From: Microbispora catharanthi
Lineage (GTDB): Bacteria > Actinomycetota > Actinomycetes > Streptosporangiales > Streptosporangiaceae
Length of the DNA: 64,000 nt
NCBI RefSeq assembly: GCF_006334915.2
Contig: NZ_VDMA02000012.1
Coordinates: 1-64,000, forward strand
Direction: 5' to 3'
Position numbers and translations under genes: made by a program. The notes below the pieces were generated by a model, which was not told the origin of the DNA, did not search any database, and saw nothing but the letters and a program-made list of their open reading frames with translations. How positions within the stretch are numbered: position 1 is the first letter of the stretch; every line of letters starts with the position of its first letter. Below, piece by piece: positions 17,955-26,131 of this stretch.

Positions 17955-18758
17955 ATGCTGGCCCAGCAACGGCAGCAGGCGATCCTGGAGAGGGTACGCA
18001 GAACCGGCGGGGTGCGCGTCGCGCAGCTCGTGCGCGACCTCGGGGTCTCGGACATGACGATCCGCCGCGACCTGGAGGTCCTCGCGGAACGCGGCCTGAT
18101 CGTCAAAGTGCACGGCGGGGCGACCGCCACCGGCACCGGCTCGACGGAGGAGCCGGGCTTCGCGGCCAAGTCGGTGCGACAGCAGGCCGAGAAGGAGGCC
18201 ATCGCCCGCCGGGCCGCCATGCTCGTACGGCCGGGCAGCTCCGTCGCCCTTTCGGCCGGGACCACGACCTGGACACTGGCCCACCACCTGGTGGACGTGC
18301 CCGAACTGACCGTGATCACCAACTCCGTCCAGGTGGCCGACGTCTTCCATCGGGCGGGACGGCCCGACCAGACCGTGGTGCTGGTGGGAGGCGTCCGCAC
18401 GCCCTCCGACGCGCTGGTCGGCCCGGTGGCCGTGGCGGCCGTCCGCTCCCTGAACGTCGACACGCTCATGCTCGGCGTGCACGGCATGAGCGTCCGGGCC
18501 GGTTACACCACGCCGAACCTGCTGGAGGCGGAGACCGACCGCGCCCTCATCGCGGCCGCCCAGCAGCTCGTGGTCCTGGCCGACCACACCAAGTGGGGGA
18601 CGATCGGCATCAGCACGATCGCCGCCCTCGGCGAGGCCGGCGTGGTCGTGAGCGACGTCGGCCTGCCGGAGGAGGCGCGCGCCGCGCTGTCGGAGCACGC
18701 AGGCGAGCTCCTCCTCGCCGATCCGTCCGGGGAGACCGAGCTGGAGACCGCACTGTGA
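17955..18758 (+). CDS. DeoR-family transcriptional regulator
   Basis: 267 residues. The N-terminal DeoR helix-turn-helix occupies about residues 5-58 (RQQAILERVRRTGGVRVAQLV...DMTIRRDLEVLAERGL), joined by KVHGGA to the sugar-phosphate sensing domain with LSAGTTTWTLAHHL, TNSVQVADV and LADHTKWG. Such regulators respond to phosphorylated sugars. The galT gene 94 bp downstream on the same strand is the obvious candidate target. The ATG at 17955 follows ACAGGAG. The T-rich stretch TTTGTTTGAATCTGTTGACA in front could hold its own operator. Confidence 0.92.
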   Translation: MLAQQRQQAILERVRRTGGVRVAQLVRDLGVSDMTIRRDLEVLAERGLIVKVHGGATATGTGSTEEPGFAAKSVRQQAEKEAIARRAAMLVRPGSSVALSAGTTTWTLAHHLVDVPELTVITNSVQVADVFHRAGRPDQTVVLVGGVRTPSDALVGPVAVAAVRSLNVDTLMLGVHGMSVRAGYTTPNLLEAETDRALIAAAQQLVVLADHTKWGTIGISTIAALGEAGVVVSDVGLPEEARAALSEHAGELLLADPSGETELETAL

Positions 18759-18832
18759 CGCCGGACCTCTGCAGGAAGCCCGCTGTGCCCCCGGACATCT
18801 GGAAGCCCGCTGTGACCCGGGACACCGCACCG
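18753..18832 (+). repeat. Imperfect tandem repeat between the DeoR gene and galT
   Basis: Three copies of a 23-30 bp unit, starting CTGTG at 18753, 18783 and 18810; the first two end GGAAGCCCG and GAAGCCCG. The first copy includes the deoR-type stop codon and the third ends at the upstream GTG candidate of galT. Each copy provides a GTG triplet, which makes the galT start ambiguous. Confidence 0.65.
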
Positions 18833-18852
18833 TGAAGCTGGAGAACCGCTCT

Positions 18853-19911
18853 GTGAAGCGCACCATCACCCATCTCGCCGACGGCCGTGAGCTGATCTAT
18901 TTCGACCGGCGCGACGACGCCGACCACAGCGCCACCGACACCAGGGACCTGCCGCCGCGTCCGCTCGCCTCCGAGTTGCGCTACGACCCCCTGATGGACG
19001 AGTGGGTGGCCGTGGCCCGGCACCGCCAGACGCGCACCCACCTGCCGTCCGCCGATGAGTGCCCGCTCTGCCCGGGTCATCCCGGCTCGGAGGTCCCCTC
19101 GCCGTACGAGGTGGCGGTGTTCGAGAACCGATTCCCGTCGTTCAGCTTCAACACCGGTGCGTACGAGCAGGTGGGCGGGCTGAGCGAGGTGCGGCCGGGG
19201 ATCGGGCGCTGTGAGGTCGTCTGCTTCACCTCCGACCACGACGCGTCGTTCAGTTCACTGAGCGACGAGCAGGCCGAGCTGGTCGTCGAGGCGTGGGCCG
19301 ACCGTACGGCCGAGCTGTCCTCGCTGCCCGGCGTGGAGCAGGTCTTCTGCTTCGAGAACCGCGGCGCCGAGATCGGCATCACGCTGCCGCACCCCCACGG
19401 CCAGATCTACGCCTATCCGTACGTCACGCCGCGTACGCGGCAGATGCTGGACGCTGCCGCCCGCCATCAGGGCGGCAACCTGTTCGCGGACGTCCTGGCC
19501 GCGGAGCGGAGGGGCCCCCGGGTGGTGGCCGCCAACGAGCACTGGACGGCCTTCGTCCCGGCCGCCGCGCGCTACCCGTTCGAGGTGCACGTCTACCCGC
19601 ACCGTCAGGTGCCCGACATCCCCGCGCTGTCGCCCGAGGAGCGGGCCGCCTTCGCGCCGCTCTACATCGAGGTGCTGCGCCGCCTGGACGGACTGTTCGG
19701 CGTCGTCATGCCGTACGTCGCGGCCTGGCACCAGGCCCCGGTCGCCTACCGGCGCGACCTCGCCTACCTCCACCTGCAGCTCTTCACGATCCGGCGCGCG
19801 CCGAACAAGCTGAAGTACCTGGCCGGATCGGAGTCGGCCATGGGCGCGTTCGTCAACGACGTGCTGCCTGAGGAGGCCGCCCGGATGCTTCGCGAAGCGA
19901 TAACGGCTTGA
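18853..19911 (+). CDS. galT: Galactose-1-phosphate uridylyltransferase
   Basis: Leloir-pathway enzyme that swaps UMP between UDP-glucose and galactose-1-phosphate. The active-site segment is GITLPHPHGQIYAYPY with the HxHxQ nucleophile motif. A zinc-type CPLCPG pair lies near residue 70, and the second half carries VHVYPH and the AWHQAP and LHLQL segments. GTG at 18853 gives 352 residues beginning KRTITHLADGREL after the initiator, as in relatives, with GGAG 10 nt upstream; GTG at 18832 is an alternative. galK and galE are not adjacent. The preceding DeoR-type gene probably regulates it. Confidence 0.93.
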   Translation: MKRTITHLADGRELIYFDRRDDADHSATDTRDLPPRPLASELRYDPLMDEWVAVARHRQTRTHLPSADECPLCPGHPGSEVPSPYEVAVFENRFPSFSFNTGAYEQVGGLSEVRPGIGRCEVVCFTSDHDASFSSLSDEQAELVVEAWADRTAELSSLPGVEQVFCFENRGAEIGITLPHPHGQIYAYPYVTPRTRQMLDAAARHQGGNLFADVLAAERRGPRVVAANEHWTAFVPAAARYPFEVHVYPHRQVPDIPALSPEERAAFAPLYIEVLRRLDGLFGVVMPYVAAWHQAPVAYRRDLAYLHLQLFTIRRAPNKLKYLAGSESAMGAFVNDVLPEEAARMLREAITA

Positions 19912-19986
19912 TCTCCGGTTGGTTGCGACTTTGGTGGCAGCCACGGTTTCTTTACCACTAGTATCCCTGACACCGGCCGTCACAAC

Positions 19987-20117
19987 CGGTACGCCTAATC
20001 CCGGGCGCCCCGCCCGGGAGCCGGGGACCCAATCACGCACCTGGGGTCAAGGCAGTTGCCTGCCCGGGCTCCTCCAGCCCGAACCCGTCAGCTAACCCGG
20101 TCGGCAGATGGAGAGGA
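19987..20117 (+). ncRNA. ydaO/yuaA-type cyclic di-AMP riboswitch
   Basis: The segment carries the conserved blocks of actinobacterial ydaO RNAs in order: CGCCTAATCC, a GC hairpin (CCCGGGCG/CGCCCGGG), GAGCCGGGGACCCAATC, CTGGGGTCAAGG, a hairpin, then CGAACCCGTCAGCTAACCCGGTCGGCA and a purine-rich GGAGAGGAG. In actinomycetes this class binds c-di-AMP and turns off cell-wall hydrolase genes. A -10-like TAGTAT lies upstream at 19959-19964. It controls the secreted protein that begins about 8 nt after it. Confidence 0.88.
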
Positions 20118-20124
20118 GTGGGCT

Positions 20125-21066
20125 CTGCCCCGCGCGTTCCCCCTGGCTGTCGGCGTGCTCGCCTCCGCCGTCCTCGTGTTCGGCACGACCGCGCCTGGTG
20201 CCGCCGACCCCAAACCGACGGAGAAGCAGCTCAAGAAGGAGCTGTCGGACCTGCGGAAGAAGGTCGACCGGTTGATCGGCGACTACAACGCCAAACGCGT
20301 CGCCCTCGCCAAGGCCCGCGTGGACGAGAAGGCGGCCCGAGGCCGGCTGGCCAAGGCGGAGGCCGACTACGAGGCCGCCAGCGACGCCGTACGGCAGCTG
20401 GCCGGGCTGCGCTACCAGACCGAGAGCGCGATGGCGCTGCCCGACATGAACACCGCCGCGCTGAACTACCAGCTCAAGGAGGAGCAGGCCGCCAGGCTCG
20501 CGCACTTCGACCAGGTCCGCACCGAACGGCAGCGGGCCGCGGACGCCGCCAAGACGCTGACCGGGCAGCTGAAGACGCAGGCCGCCGAGGTCGCAGGACA
20601 GCGCGAGGACGCCGAGGATCTCATCGACGAGATCAAGGACAAGCTCGACGCGCTGATCCCGATCGCGCCGGGAAAGCGCGCGGGCGGGTCGTGGGCGCCG
20701 GAGCTGCCCAGCGGCTCCGACAACATCACGCCCCGGATGCGGCTCACCCGCAGCGAGGTCGAAAAGAACTTCGACCTGCGGTTTCCGGTCGGCTGCTACC
20801 GCGCGGAGAACAGCGGCGAGCACCCCCTCGGGCGCGCCTGCGACTTCATGATGAGCTCGGGCGGCGCCATACCCTCGCCCGAGATGAAGGCGCTCGGCGA
20901 CAGCCTGGCCGCCTGGGCCATCAAGAACGGGCCGAAGCTGGGCGTGATGTACGTGATCTGGCAGCAGCGCATCTACAACCTCGGCCATCCGGGCTGGCGG
21001 ACCATGTCCGACCGCGGCGGAATCACCGCCAACCACTACGACCACGTGCACATCTCGATGTACTAG
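20125..21066 (+). CDS. Secreted coiled-coil protein with M15/VanY-like metallopeptidase-type domain
   Basis: It has a signal-peptide-like N-terminus (FPLAVGVLASAVLVFGTTAPGAA), then a Lys/Glu/Ala-rich coiled coil (about residues 30-195). The C-terminal domain of about 115 residues has EHPLGRACDF and NHYDHVHISMY, a His/Asp plus HxH pattern like zinc DD-peptidases and ARB_07466-like domains. A role in peptidoglycan cutting or remodelling is inferred and fits the c-di-AMP riboswitch in front. No ATG, GTG or TTG lies in frame between the riboswitch and the signal peptide; CTG at 20125, 6 nt after GAGAGGAG, is the best-placed start. The in-frame TTG at 20056 lies inside the aptamer. Confidence 0.75.
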   Translation: MPRAFPLAVGVLASAVLVFGTTAPGAADPKPTEKQLKKELSDLRKKVDRLIGDYNAKRVALAKARVDEKAARGRLAKAEADYEAASDAVRQLAGLRYQTESAMALPDMNTAALNYQLKEEQAARLAHFDQVRTERQRAADAAKTLTGQLKTQAAEVAGQREDAEDLIDEIKDKLDALIPIAPGKRAGGSWAPELPSGSDNITPRMRLTRSEVEKNFDLRFPVGCYRAENSGEHPLGRACDFMMSSGGAIPSPEMKALGDSLAAWAIKNGPKLGVMYVIWQQRIYNLGHPGWRTMSDRGGITANHYDHVHISMY

Positions 21067-21150
21067 GTCCACAAGCCGCGTGCCTGAATGTTTGGTCTCG
21101 ACATCTTCGAACGCGGCGTCCTTGCCGAACGTGACCGAGGTCGGGGCAGC

Positions 21151-21648
21151 ATGACCGATCACGCTGAACGCCCACTGCTCTTCCTCGACGTCGACGGACC
21201 GCTTCTCCCCTTCGGCGAGGACCCGCAACGCGCACCGCGGGGCACTACACCGGACTGGCGCTTGGCGCGGCTCACCTCCGAGGTGGGGAGTCGGCTGGCA
21301 GCGCTGCCCTGCGAACTCGTCTGGGCGACAACCTGGGAAGAGGAGGCGAATGTCGAGATAGCACCCCGGATCGGGCTGCCGCGACTGCCTGTCGTGAGCT
21401 GGCCGGAGCCAACCGACCAGCACAAACGTGAGGACCAATGGTTCGGGCTCTGCTGGAAGACCCGCACCCTCGTGAACTGGGCGGGCGGACGCCCGTTCGC
21501 CTGGGTCGACGATGAGATCACCGACGTCGATAGGGAGTGGGTCTCCGTACACCACAGCGGTCGGGCTCTCCTTCACCACGTGGAGTCATACAGGGGACTC
21601 GCCGACGAAGACTTCGCCGTCCTCGATCAATGGTTTCGAGCCTTTTGA
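21151..21648 (+). CDS. HAD-like domain protein (Swiss-Army-knife RNA-repair type)
   Basis: 165 residues. The N-terminal LLFLDVDGPLLPFG is the HAD motif I with the two catalytic aspartates, ELVWATTWEEEAN provides motif II, and PFAWVDDEITDVDREW the later acidic motif. This arrangement matches small HAD proteins annotated as HAD domains of Swiss-Army-knife RNA repair proteins; the actual substrate is not known. The ATG at 21151 gives the core, and an in-frame upstream ATG at 21088 adds 21 non-conserved residues. It has a slightly lower GC content than its neighbours. Confidence 0.75.
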   Translation: MTDHAERPLLFLDVDGPLLPFGEDPQRAPRGTTPDWRLARLTSEVGSRLAALPCELVWATTWEEEANVEIAPRIGLPRLPVVSWPEPTDQHKREDQWFGLCWKTRTLVNWAGGRPFAWVDDEITDVDREWVSVHHSGRALLHHVESYRGLADEDFAVLDQWFRAF

Positions 21649-22091
21649 ATCACCCGCGATCCACAGAATTCGACCTGTAGGTCCACGTGCACCACCCTCT
21701 TGACGGCCCCGCGAGGTTCCTCAGGTTGCTGGGTGGTGCAGTTGGAACGCAACGGTGAAGACGTCATCTGGCTGAGCTTGGACCCCACCGCGACGAGGAT
21801 CACGGACATCGAGGTCTGTGACGGACGTGACCTTGGCCCGGCAAGCCGCCGGCGGGGCGTCTCTCCGTGACGAACTGCGTGACAACGCTCGCGGACGATG
21901 GTGGACACCCCGTGGGCGACGGTGGACGGCCCGGAAAGGTTAGGCACCCACGATGTCGCCGATACTGCCGGTGATGACCGCCGGCTCGTAGCCCGACGGC
22001 GGCGGGCTGGTCGGCCACGCGAGGAACATCCGCACCCGCGAGGAGTGGTTCGTAGACGGCGGGTAGCGGGGCGACCCGGCTGGAGCCGACG
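21649..22091. other. Gene-poor stretch with degraded coding traces
   Basis: I find no intact gene in these 443 bp. Short open runs are interrupted by stops: around 21735-21840 a + frame reads like protein (VIWLSLDPTATRITDIEV), and around 22005-22071 a + frame ends NIRTREEWFVDGG and a stop but has another stop a few codons before it. These look like remnants of decayed genes, which I cannot name. Confidence 0.4.
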
Positions 22092-22643
22092 TCAAGACGA
22101 CAGAGTTCCTCTGGCACCGGCGATGATCAATTCGAGGCCGTCATGAAAGGCGCGGTCCCGGCGCTCTCTGGGCCAGCCGTCGACTCCGGTCTTGCGGGCC
22201 TGTTCCTCGATCGTGTAGCCGTTGACGTAGGCCAGGACGGTGTCCACGGCGATGGTGGCCGTGTCGGCCGGGACACCCGCGGCGATCAGGGCGGCGATGA
22301 GACGCCTGAAGGTGGCGACGGCCTCGTCGCCCGGGTGGTGGAAGCCGGATATGAGGCGGGCGCCGTCGCGGTGGGCCAGCATGACCTCGCGCACGCCGGA
22401 CGCCACGCCGCGCAACAGCTCGTCCCAGGGGGCGTCGGAGAGCGGAACGACGTCGTCCGCCGGGCTGACCAGGTGCGTGACTATGGCGTCCAGCAGGGCC
22501 TGCTTGCTGGGGTAGTGCCGGTACAGGGCACTCGCTCGCACGCCGAGCCGGCTCGCCAGCAGCCGCATGGTGAGAGCGTCCAGGCCTACCTCGTCGAGCA
22601 GCTCGATCGCCGCCTGCAGCACCTCGGTGCGCCGCTGCCCCAT
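22092..22643 (-). CDS. TetR-family transcriptional repressor
   Basis: 183 residues. The N-terminal TetR helix-turn-helix spans about residues 8-50 (VLQAAIELLDEVGLDALTMR...LGVRASALYRHYPSK); the C-terminal ligand domain resembles the TetR_C group (GARLISGFHHPGD, VLAYVNGYTIEEQA). The ATG at 22643 has AGGAGG 6 nt upstream; the frame extends 24 codons further into the operator. It is divergent from the FAD monooxygenase/hydrolase pair across a near-perfect palindrome, so it most likely represses both directions until an inducer, perhaps the monooxygenase substrate, binds. Confidence 0.92.
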   Translation of the reverse strand: MGQRRTEVLQAAIELLDEVGLDALTMRLLASRLGVRASALYRHYPSKQALLDAIVTHLVSPADDVVPLSDAPWDELLRGVASGVREVMLAHRDGARLISGFHHPGDEAVATFRRLIAALIAAGVPADTATIAVDTVLAYVNGYTIEEQARKTGVDGWPRERRDRAFHDGLELIIAGARGTLSS

Positions 22644-22685
22644 CGCGTCCTCCTGAATCGGGGTTGACAGTCCTTCCCCGCCTAC

Positions 22686-22715
22686 GTGAACAATGTACAC
22701 GTGAACATCGTTCAC
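22686..22715. promoter_or_regulatory. 30-bp palindromic TetR operator
   Basis: A 30-bp inverted repeat centred on CACGTG, with outer arms GTGAAC/GTTCAC and inner ATGT/ACAT; 26 of 30 positions are symmetric. It lies between the divergent TetR and monooxygenase genes, overlapping where both promoters must be; TTGACA at 22664-22669 is a likely -35 for the rightward genes. Confidence 0.8.
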
Positions 22716-22731
22716 CTAGCAATGGAGGATC

Positions 22732-23880
22732 ATGATGACACGTGTCCTGGTGATCGGGGCAGGGCTCGGCGGACTGACGCTCGCGCACGCCCTCATCCGT
22801 GCGGGCCTCGACGTACGCGTGTACGAGGCCGACGACGGCACCGGCGAGCGGGCTCAGGGCTACCGGATCGGACTCGCGCCGCCGGCGATGGAGGCATTAC
22901 GCGTCAGCCTGCCGCCACGGCTGTACGAATTGGCCGAAGCCACCAGCGGCAGCCTGACCGGGCCGGGGTTGCTGTTCGACCAGCGGCTCACGCTGCTCGG
23001 CGACGACCTGCCCGGATCGGAGGAGTCCAGGGCGTTCGACCGGCAGGTGCTGCGGCAGATCCTGCTCGGCGATCTGGACGGCCGGGCCTCCTTCGGCAAA
23101 CGGCTGAAGAGCTTCGTGGAAGGGGCGGACGGGACCGTCACCGCGCTCTTCGCCGACGGCACGCGGGCCACGGGTGACGTCCTGGTCGGAGCCGACGGCG
23201 GGAACTCTGCGGTGCGGCGCCGGTTGGTGCCCGAGGTCAAGCTCATCGACGCCGACCTGTGCGGGGTGATGGGCCGCACCCCCGCCGCCGACCGCTTCCT
23301 GGCACTCGTGCCGGGGCGCGGCACGATGGTCAAGGGACCGGGCATCACACTGATGCTGGGAAGGATGCAATTCGGCAGGGAACCCTGCGAAGCCGCCGCC
23401 GAACTCGTTCCCGGCCTGCCCATGCCCCGCAGAGAGAGCTATGTGAGGTGGGTGCTGCTCCTACCGCCGGACCATCCGGCGGCCACCATGCCGGGCCGGG
23501 AGGACGCCCGCGAACTGGTGCTGGAGTTGATCGGCGACTGGCACCCCGACCTGCGGGACCTGATACGCAGCGCCGACATGAGCGGTGTGGGCCGCTCCAA
23601 GGTCCACGACCGCCCGATGCCGCCGTGGCAGGTGGGCCGCGTCACGCTGCTGGGCGACGCGGCCCACCTGACGCCGGCCAGCGGCGGGAACGGCGCCGGC
23701 ACCGCGATGCTGGACGCCGTACGGCTGAGCGCGCGGCTGGCCGAGGTCGATCAGGGCCGGCGGGACCTGATCTCGGCTCTGGACGAATACCAGCACGAGC
23801 TGCTGGAACGCGGGAACGCGGCGGTGGAGGCCGGCAAGCGGGCGATGCACATGTTCGTCCCGGCTGCAGGCGCGCGATGA
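22732..23880 (+). CDS. FAD-dependent aromatic-ring-hydroxylase-type monooxygenase
   Basis: 382 residues with the para-hydroxybenzoate hydroxylase fold. The Rossmann start is RVLVIGAGLGGLTLAHAL, the DG motif reads VLVGADGGNSAVRR (about 150-163), and the GD motif is RVTLLGDAAHLTPASGGNGAG near residue 305. Such enzymes hydroxylate aromatics, polyketides or antibiotics with NAD(P)H and oxygen. It overlaps the following hydrolase by 4 bp (ATGA), so they are co-translated. Two ATGs in a row follow GGAGG. Regulation is by the divergent TetR protein. Confidence 0.9.
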   Translation: MMTRVLVIGAGLGGLTLAHALIRAGLDVRVYEADDGTGERAQGYRIGLAPPAMEALRVSLPPRLYELAEATSGSLTGPGLLFDQRLTLLGDDLPGSEESRAFDRQVLRQILLGDLDGRASFGKRLKSFVEGADGTVTALFADGTRATGDVLVGADGGNSAVRRRLVPEVKLIDADLCGVMGRTPAADRFLALVPGRGTMVKGPGITLMLGRMQFGREPCEAAAELVPGLPMPRRESYVRWVLLLPPDHPAATMPGREDARELVLELIGDWHPDLRDLIRSADMSGVGRSKVHDRPMPPWQVGRVTLLGDAAHLTPASGGNGAGTAMLDAVRLSARLAEVDQGRRDLISALDEYQHELLERGNAAVEAGKRAMHMFVPAAGAR

Positions 23881-24737
23881 AGGATTCGCCGCGCACCGTG
23901 CGCGAACAGGTTCGTTCGGCCGACGGAACCGTGATCGGCTACCGCCGCAGTGGCCACGGTCCCGGACTGATCCTCGTACACGGCGCGATGCTGGCGTCGC
24001 AGCACTTCACGAAGCTCGCCGCCGCCCTGTCGACCTCATTCACCGTGTATGTGCCCGACCGGCGCGGACGGGGGCTGAGCGGCCCTCACGGCGCCGACTT
24101 CAGCGTCGAACGGGAGGTCGAAGACCTGCAGGCGCTCGTCACGGCGACCGGCGCGTCGCAGATCTTCGGCCTGAGCGCGGGCGCGCTCGTCACCCTGCGT
24201 ACGGCCCTGGTCATGCCCGCCCTTGACCGGATCGCCCTGTATGAGCCTCCATTGTCAATCGGCGGCTCGGTGCCGACGGACTGGTTGGCGCGCTTCGACC
24301 GCGAGATCGCCGCGGGAAGATCCGCCTCCGCTCTGGTCACGGGGATGAAAGGCTTGGACGCCGAGCCGTCGTTGTTCACCAGGGTCCCCCGCTTCGCCCT
24401 CGTGCCGCTCCTGGCGATCGGCGCGCGCCTGCAGGGCGACGGATCCCCCGATGAGGTGCCGGTCGAGGCGCTCATCCCGACGCTGCGATTCGACGTACAG
24501 GTGATCAGGGAGACGGCCGACACGGTCATGGACTACGCGGCGCTCGATGCGCGGGTGCTGCTCCTCGGCGGCACGAAGAGCGCGGCATACTTGCGTCTCG
24601 CGCTCCGGAAACTCTCCGAGGTGCTCCCGCACGCGCGAAGCATCGACCTGCCGGGGGTCGGACATTCGGGGCCGGAGGACGACGGAGCTCCGCTCGTCGT
24701 GGCCCAGGCTCTGCGTGAGTTCTTCGGCGCGCGATGA
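23877..24737 (+). CDS. Alpha/beta-hydrolase fold protein
   Basis: 286 residues. The oxyanion segment is ILVHGAML, followed by the DRRGRGLSGPHG loop, the nucleophile elbow FGLSAGALV (Ser) and a C-terminal GVGHSGPEDDG supplying the His. The acid residue is less certain. The start ATG overlaps the monooxygenase stop, so the two probably act in one pathway: oxidation of a compound followed by hydrolysis of an ester, lactone or C-C bond. The substrate is unknown. Confidence 0.88.
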   Translation: MKDSPRTVREQVRSADGTVIGYRRSGHGPGLILVHGAMLASQHFTKLAAALSTSFTVYVPDRRGRGLSGPHGADFSVEREVEDLQALVTATGASQIFGLSAGALVTLRTALVMPALDRIALYEPPLSIGGSVPTDWLARFDREIAAGRSASALVTGMKGLDAEPSLFTRVPRFALVPLLAIGARLQGDGSPDEVPVEALIPTLRFDVQVIRETADTVMDYAALDARVLLLGGTKSAAYLRLALRKLSEVLPHARSIDLPGVGHSGPEDDGAPLVVAQALREFFGAR

Positions 24738-24907
24738 CGGGCGGAGGCTGTCAACGGCACCCGCGCACCCGGCGGCACCACCCGTATCGCCGCCTGGTGG
24801 AGCAGGGGGTCGCTCAGAGCCGCACGTCGGTGCTGTCACGTAGTCGGTCATGCTGCATGCCATGCTTGCCTGAGCCGTGCCCGGTTCGGATATCTGAAGG
24901 GGGCGTC

Positions 24908-25378
24908 ATGAGTTATGACGTGCAGGGGGTAATCGCAAGCACCCGGCTGCTGCGCACCGTGACCGTCACACTCACCCATACACGGCTCGGTTCACTGCGA
25001 CAGGGCTTTTCGCTTCTGCCCATCACCGACGAACTTTTCGACTCCGTGGTCGACTATACGGCTGATCGTATGCAGGAGTTTCGGCGCCTGCCCAATGGGT
25101 TCGATCGCACCATTGCCGGCTGGTCACAGGCCGGGCCCGTAGCGTACGTGGAGGCAGAATATTTTGGCGGAACAGGCGAACAGCGCGCAGCAGTCTGGCA
25201 CGACGGGCGTCTGGTTCTCGGGCCGCTCAAGGTGGGCGAGAAGGAACCCTTCCCGGTAGAAGGTAGCCCCATCTCGCAAGCACTCCGATACCTCGGCGCC
25301 CGGAACGACGGCTTGTTCGACGAATTCAGTTCCGTCGGCCTCGGAGAGCATCGCAGTAATGAGGGCTGGGTTTCCTGA
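24908..25378 (+). CDS. Hypothetical 156-residue protein
   Basis: I do not recognise the family. It is soluble, with beta-rich segments (ASTRLLRTVTVTLTHTRLGS), a conserved-looking WSQAGPVAYVEAEYFGGTGEQ and an acidic end. The pattern recalls small immunity-type proteins found next to toxins, but no toxin gene is visible, so this is only a resemblance. GC content at third positions is lower than in flanking genes, which hints at transfer. The ATG at 24908 follows GAAGGGGG. The 170 bp in front and 160 bp behind hold no other gene I can support. Confidence 0.65.
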   Translation: MSYDVQGVIASTRLLRTVTVTLTHTRLGSLRQGFSLLPITDELFDSVVDYTADRMQEFRRLPNGFDRTIAGWSQAGPVAYVEAEYFGGTGEQRAAVWHDGRLVLGPLKVGEKEPFPVEGSPISQALRYLGARNDGLFDEFSSVGLGEHRSNEGWVS

Positions 25379-25540
25379 CCGGCCTGCTGAATGGAGCCCA
25401 TACTCGTGTGCGCCGTCGGCAGACCATGGGATTCCTCACCTCCACACCGGTTCTGGAGGCATGACCCAAGGATGCAGCGATATCGCGTCCTGTCCCGGAC
25501 AATGCCTGAGCAGAACCGGATGGGCTGAAGGGGTCACGCC

Positions 25541-26095
25541 GTGGCTGAACTCATAGCGGACGTGTTCGTGTCGATGGACGGCTTCGCCGCCGGCGTGGAC
25601 GTGGGACCCTTCTTCGGCTACTCGGGTCCGGGCCTCGACGCCTGGATACGCGAGGCGACCGAGCAGCCGCAGCTGATGCTCATGGGGCGCGTCACCTATG
25701 AGGCGCTGGCGGCCATCTCGTCCACGGCCGCCGACGAGGCGAGCACCCGGATGAACGACCTGCCGAAGGCCGTCTTCTCCAACACCCTGCGAGAGCCGCT
25801 CGCCTGGAAGAACACCCGGCTCGTACGCGGCGACCTCGCCGAGCGGATCACGGCGCTCAAGCGGGAGTCGGACGTGCCGCTGCGCTCGATCGGCAGCCTC
25901 ACGCTGGTGAGAAGCATGATGGAGCTCGGGTTGGTCGACCGGCTCCGGGTGATGGTCTTCCCCCTGACGCTGGGCGGCGACGGCCGGGAGCCCGCCTACG
26001 CCGGCTACCCCCGCACCGGGCTGGAACTGGCCGGCACCAGGGTCCTCGACTCACGCGTCGTCCTGCTCGAATACCGGCCGGCGAGCTTCAATTGA
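25541..26095 (+). CDS. Dihydrofolate reductase-like (RibD C-terminal) protein
   Basis: 184 residues of the RibD_C/DHFR-like fold. It opens LIADVFVSMDGFAAG, typical of the family, then has LMLMGRVTYEALA for the nucleotide-binding helix and RSIGSLTLVRSMMELGLVDRL plus VFPLTLGGDG near the end. Such stand-alone proteins are predicted NADPH reductases of unknown substrate, not true folate or riboflavin genes. The start is GTG at 25541. It sits with the DUF664 gene in a loose rightward pair. Confidence 0.85.
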   Translation: MAELIADVFVSMDGFAAGVDVGPFFGYSGPGLDAWIREATEQPQLMLMGRVTYEALAAISSTAADEASTRMNDLPKAVFSNTLREPLAWKNTRLVRGDLAERITALKRESDVPLRSIGSLTLVRSMMELGLVDRLRVMVFPLTLGGDGREPAYAGYPRTGLELAGTRVLDSRVVLLEYRPASFN

Positions 26096-26131
26096 CATGA
26101 CTCCGCGCCGCGGCTCGGGCAGGATGCCAGG

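Noticed and set aside
20056-20124. TTG at 20056 as start of the secreted coiled-coil protein
   Set aside because: It lies inside the c-di-AMP aptamer, would put a non-hydrophobic stretch before the signal peptide, and has no ribosome binding site.
21800-22117. 105-codon minus-strand frame in the gene-poor stretch
   Set aside because: No ribosome binding site, Pro/Arg/Gly-rich composition and overlap with the TetR gene end; no recognisable family.
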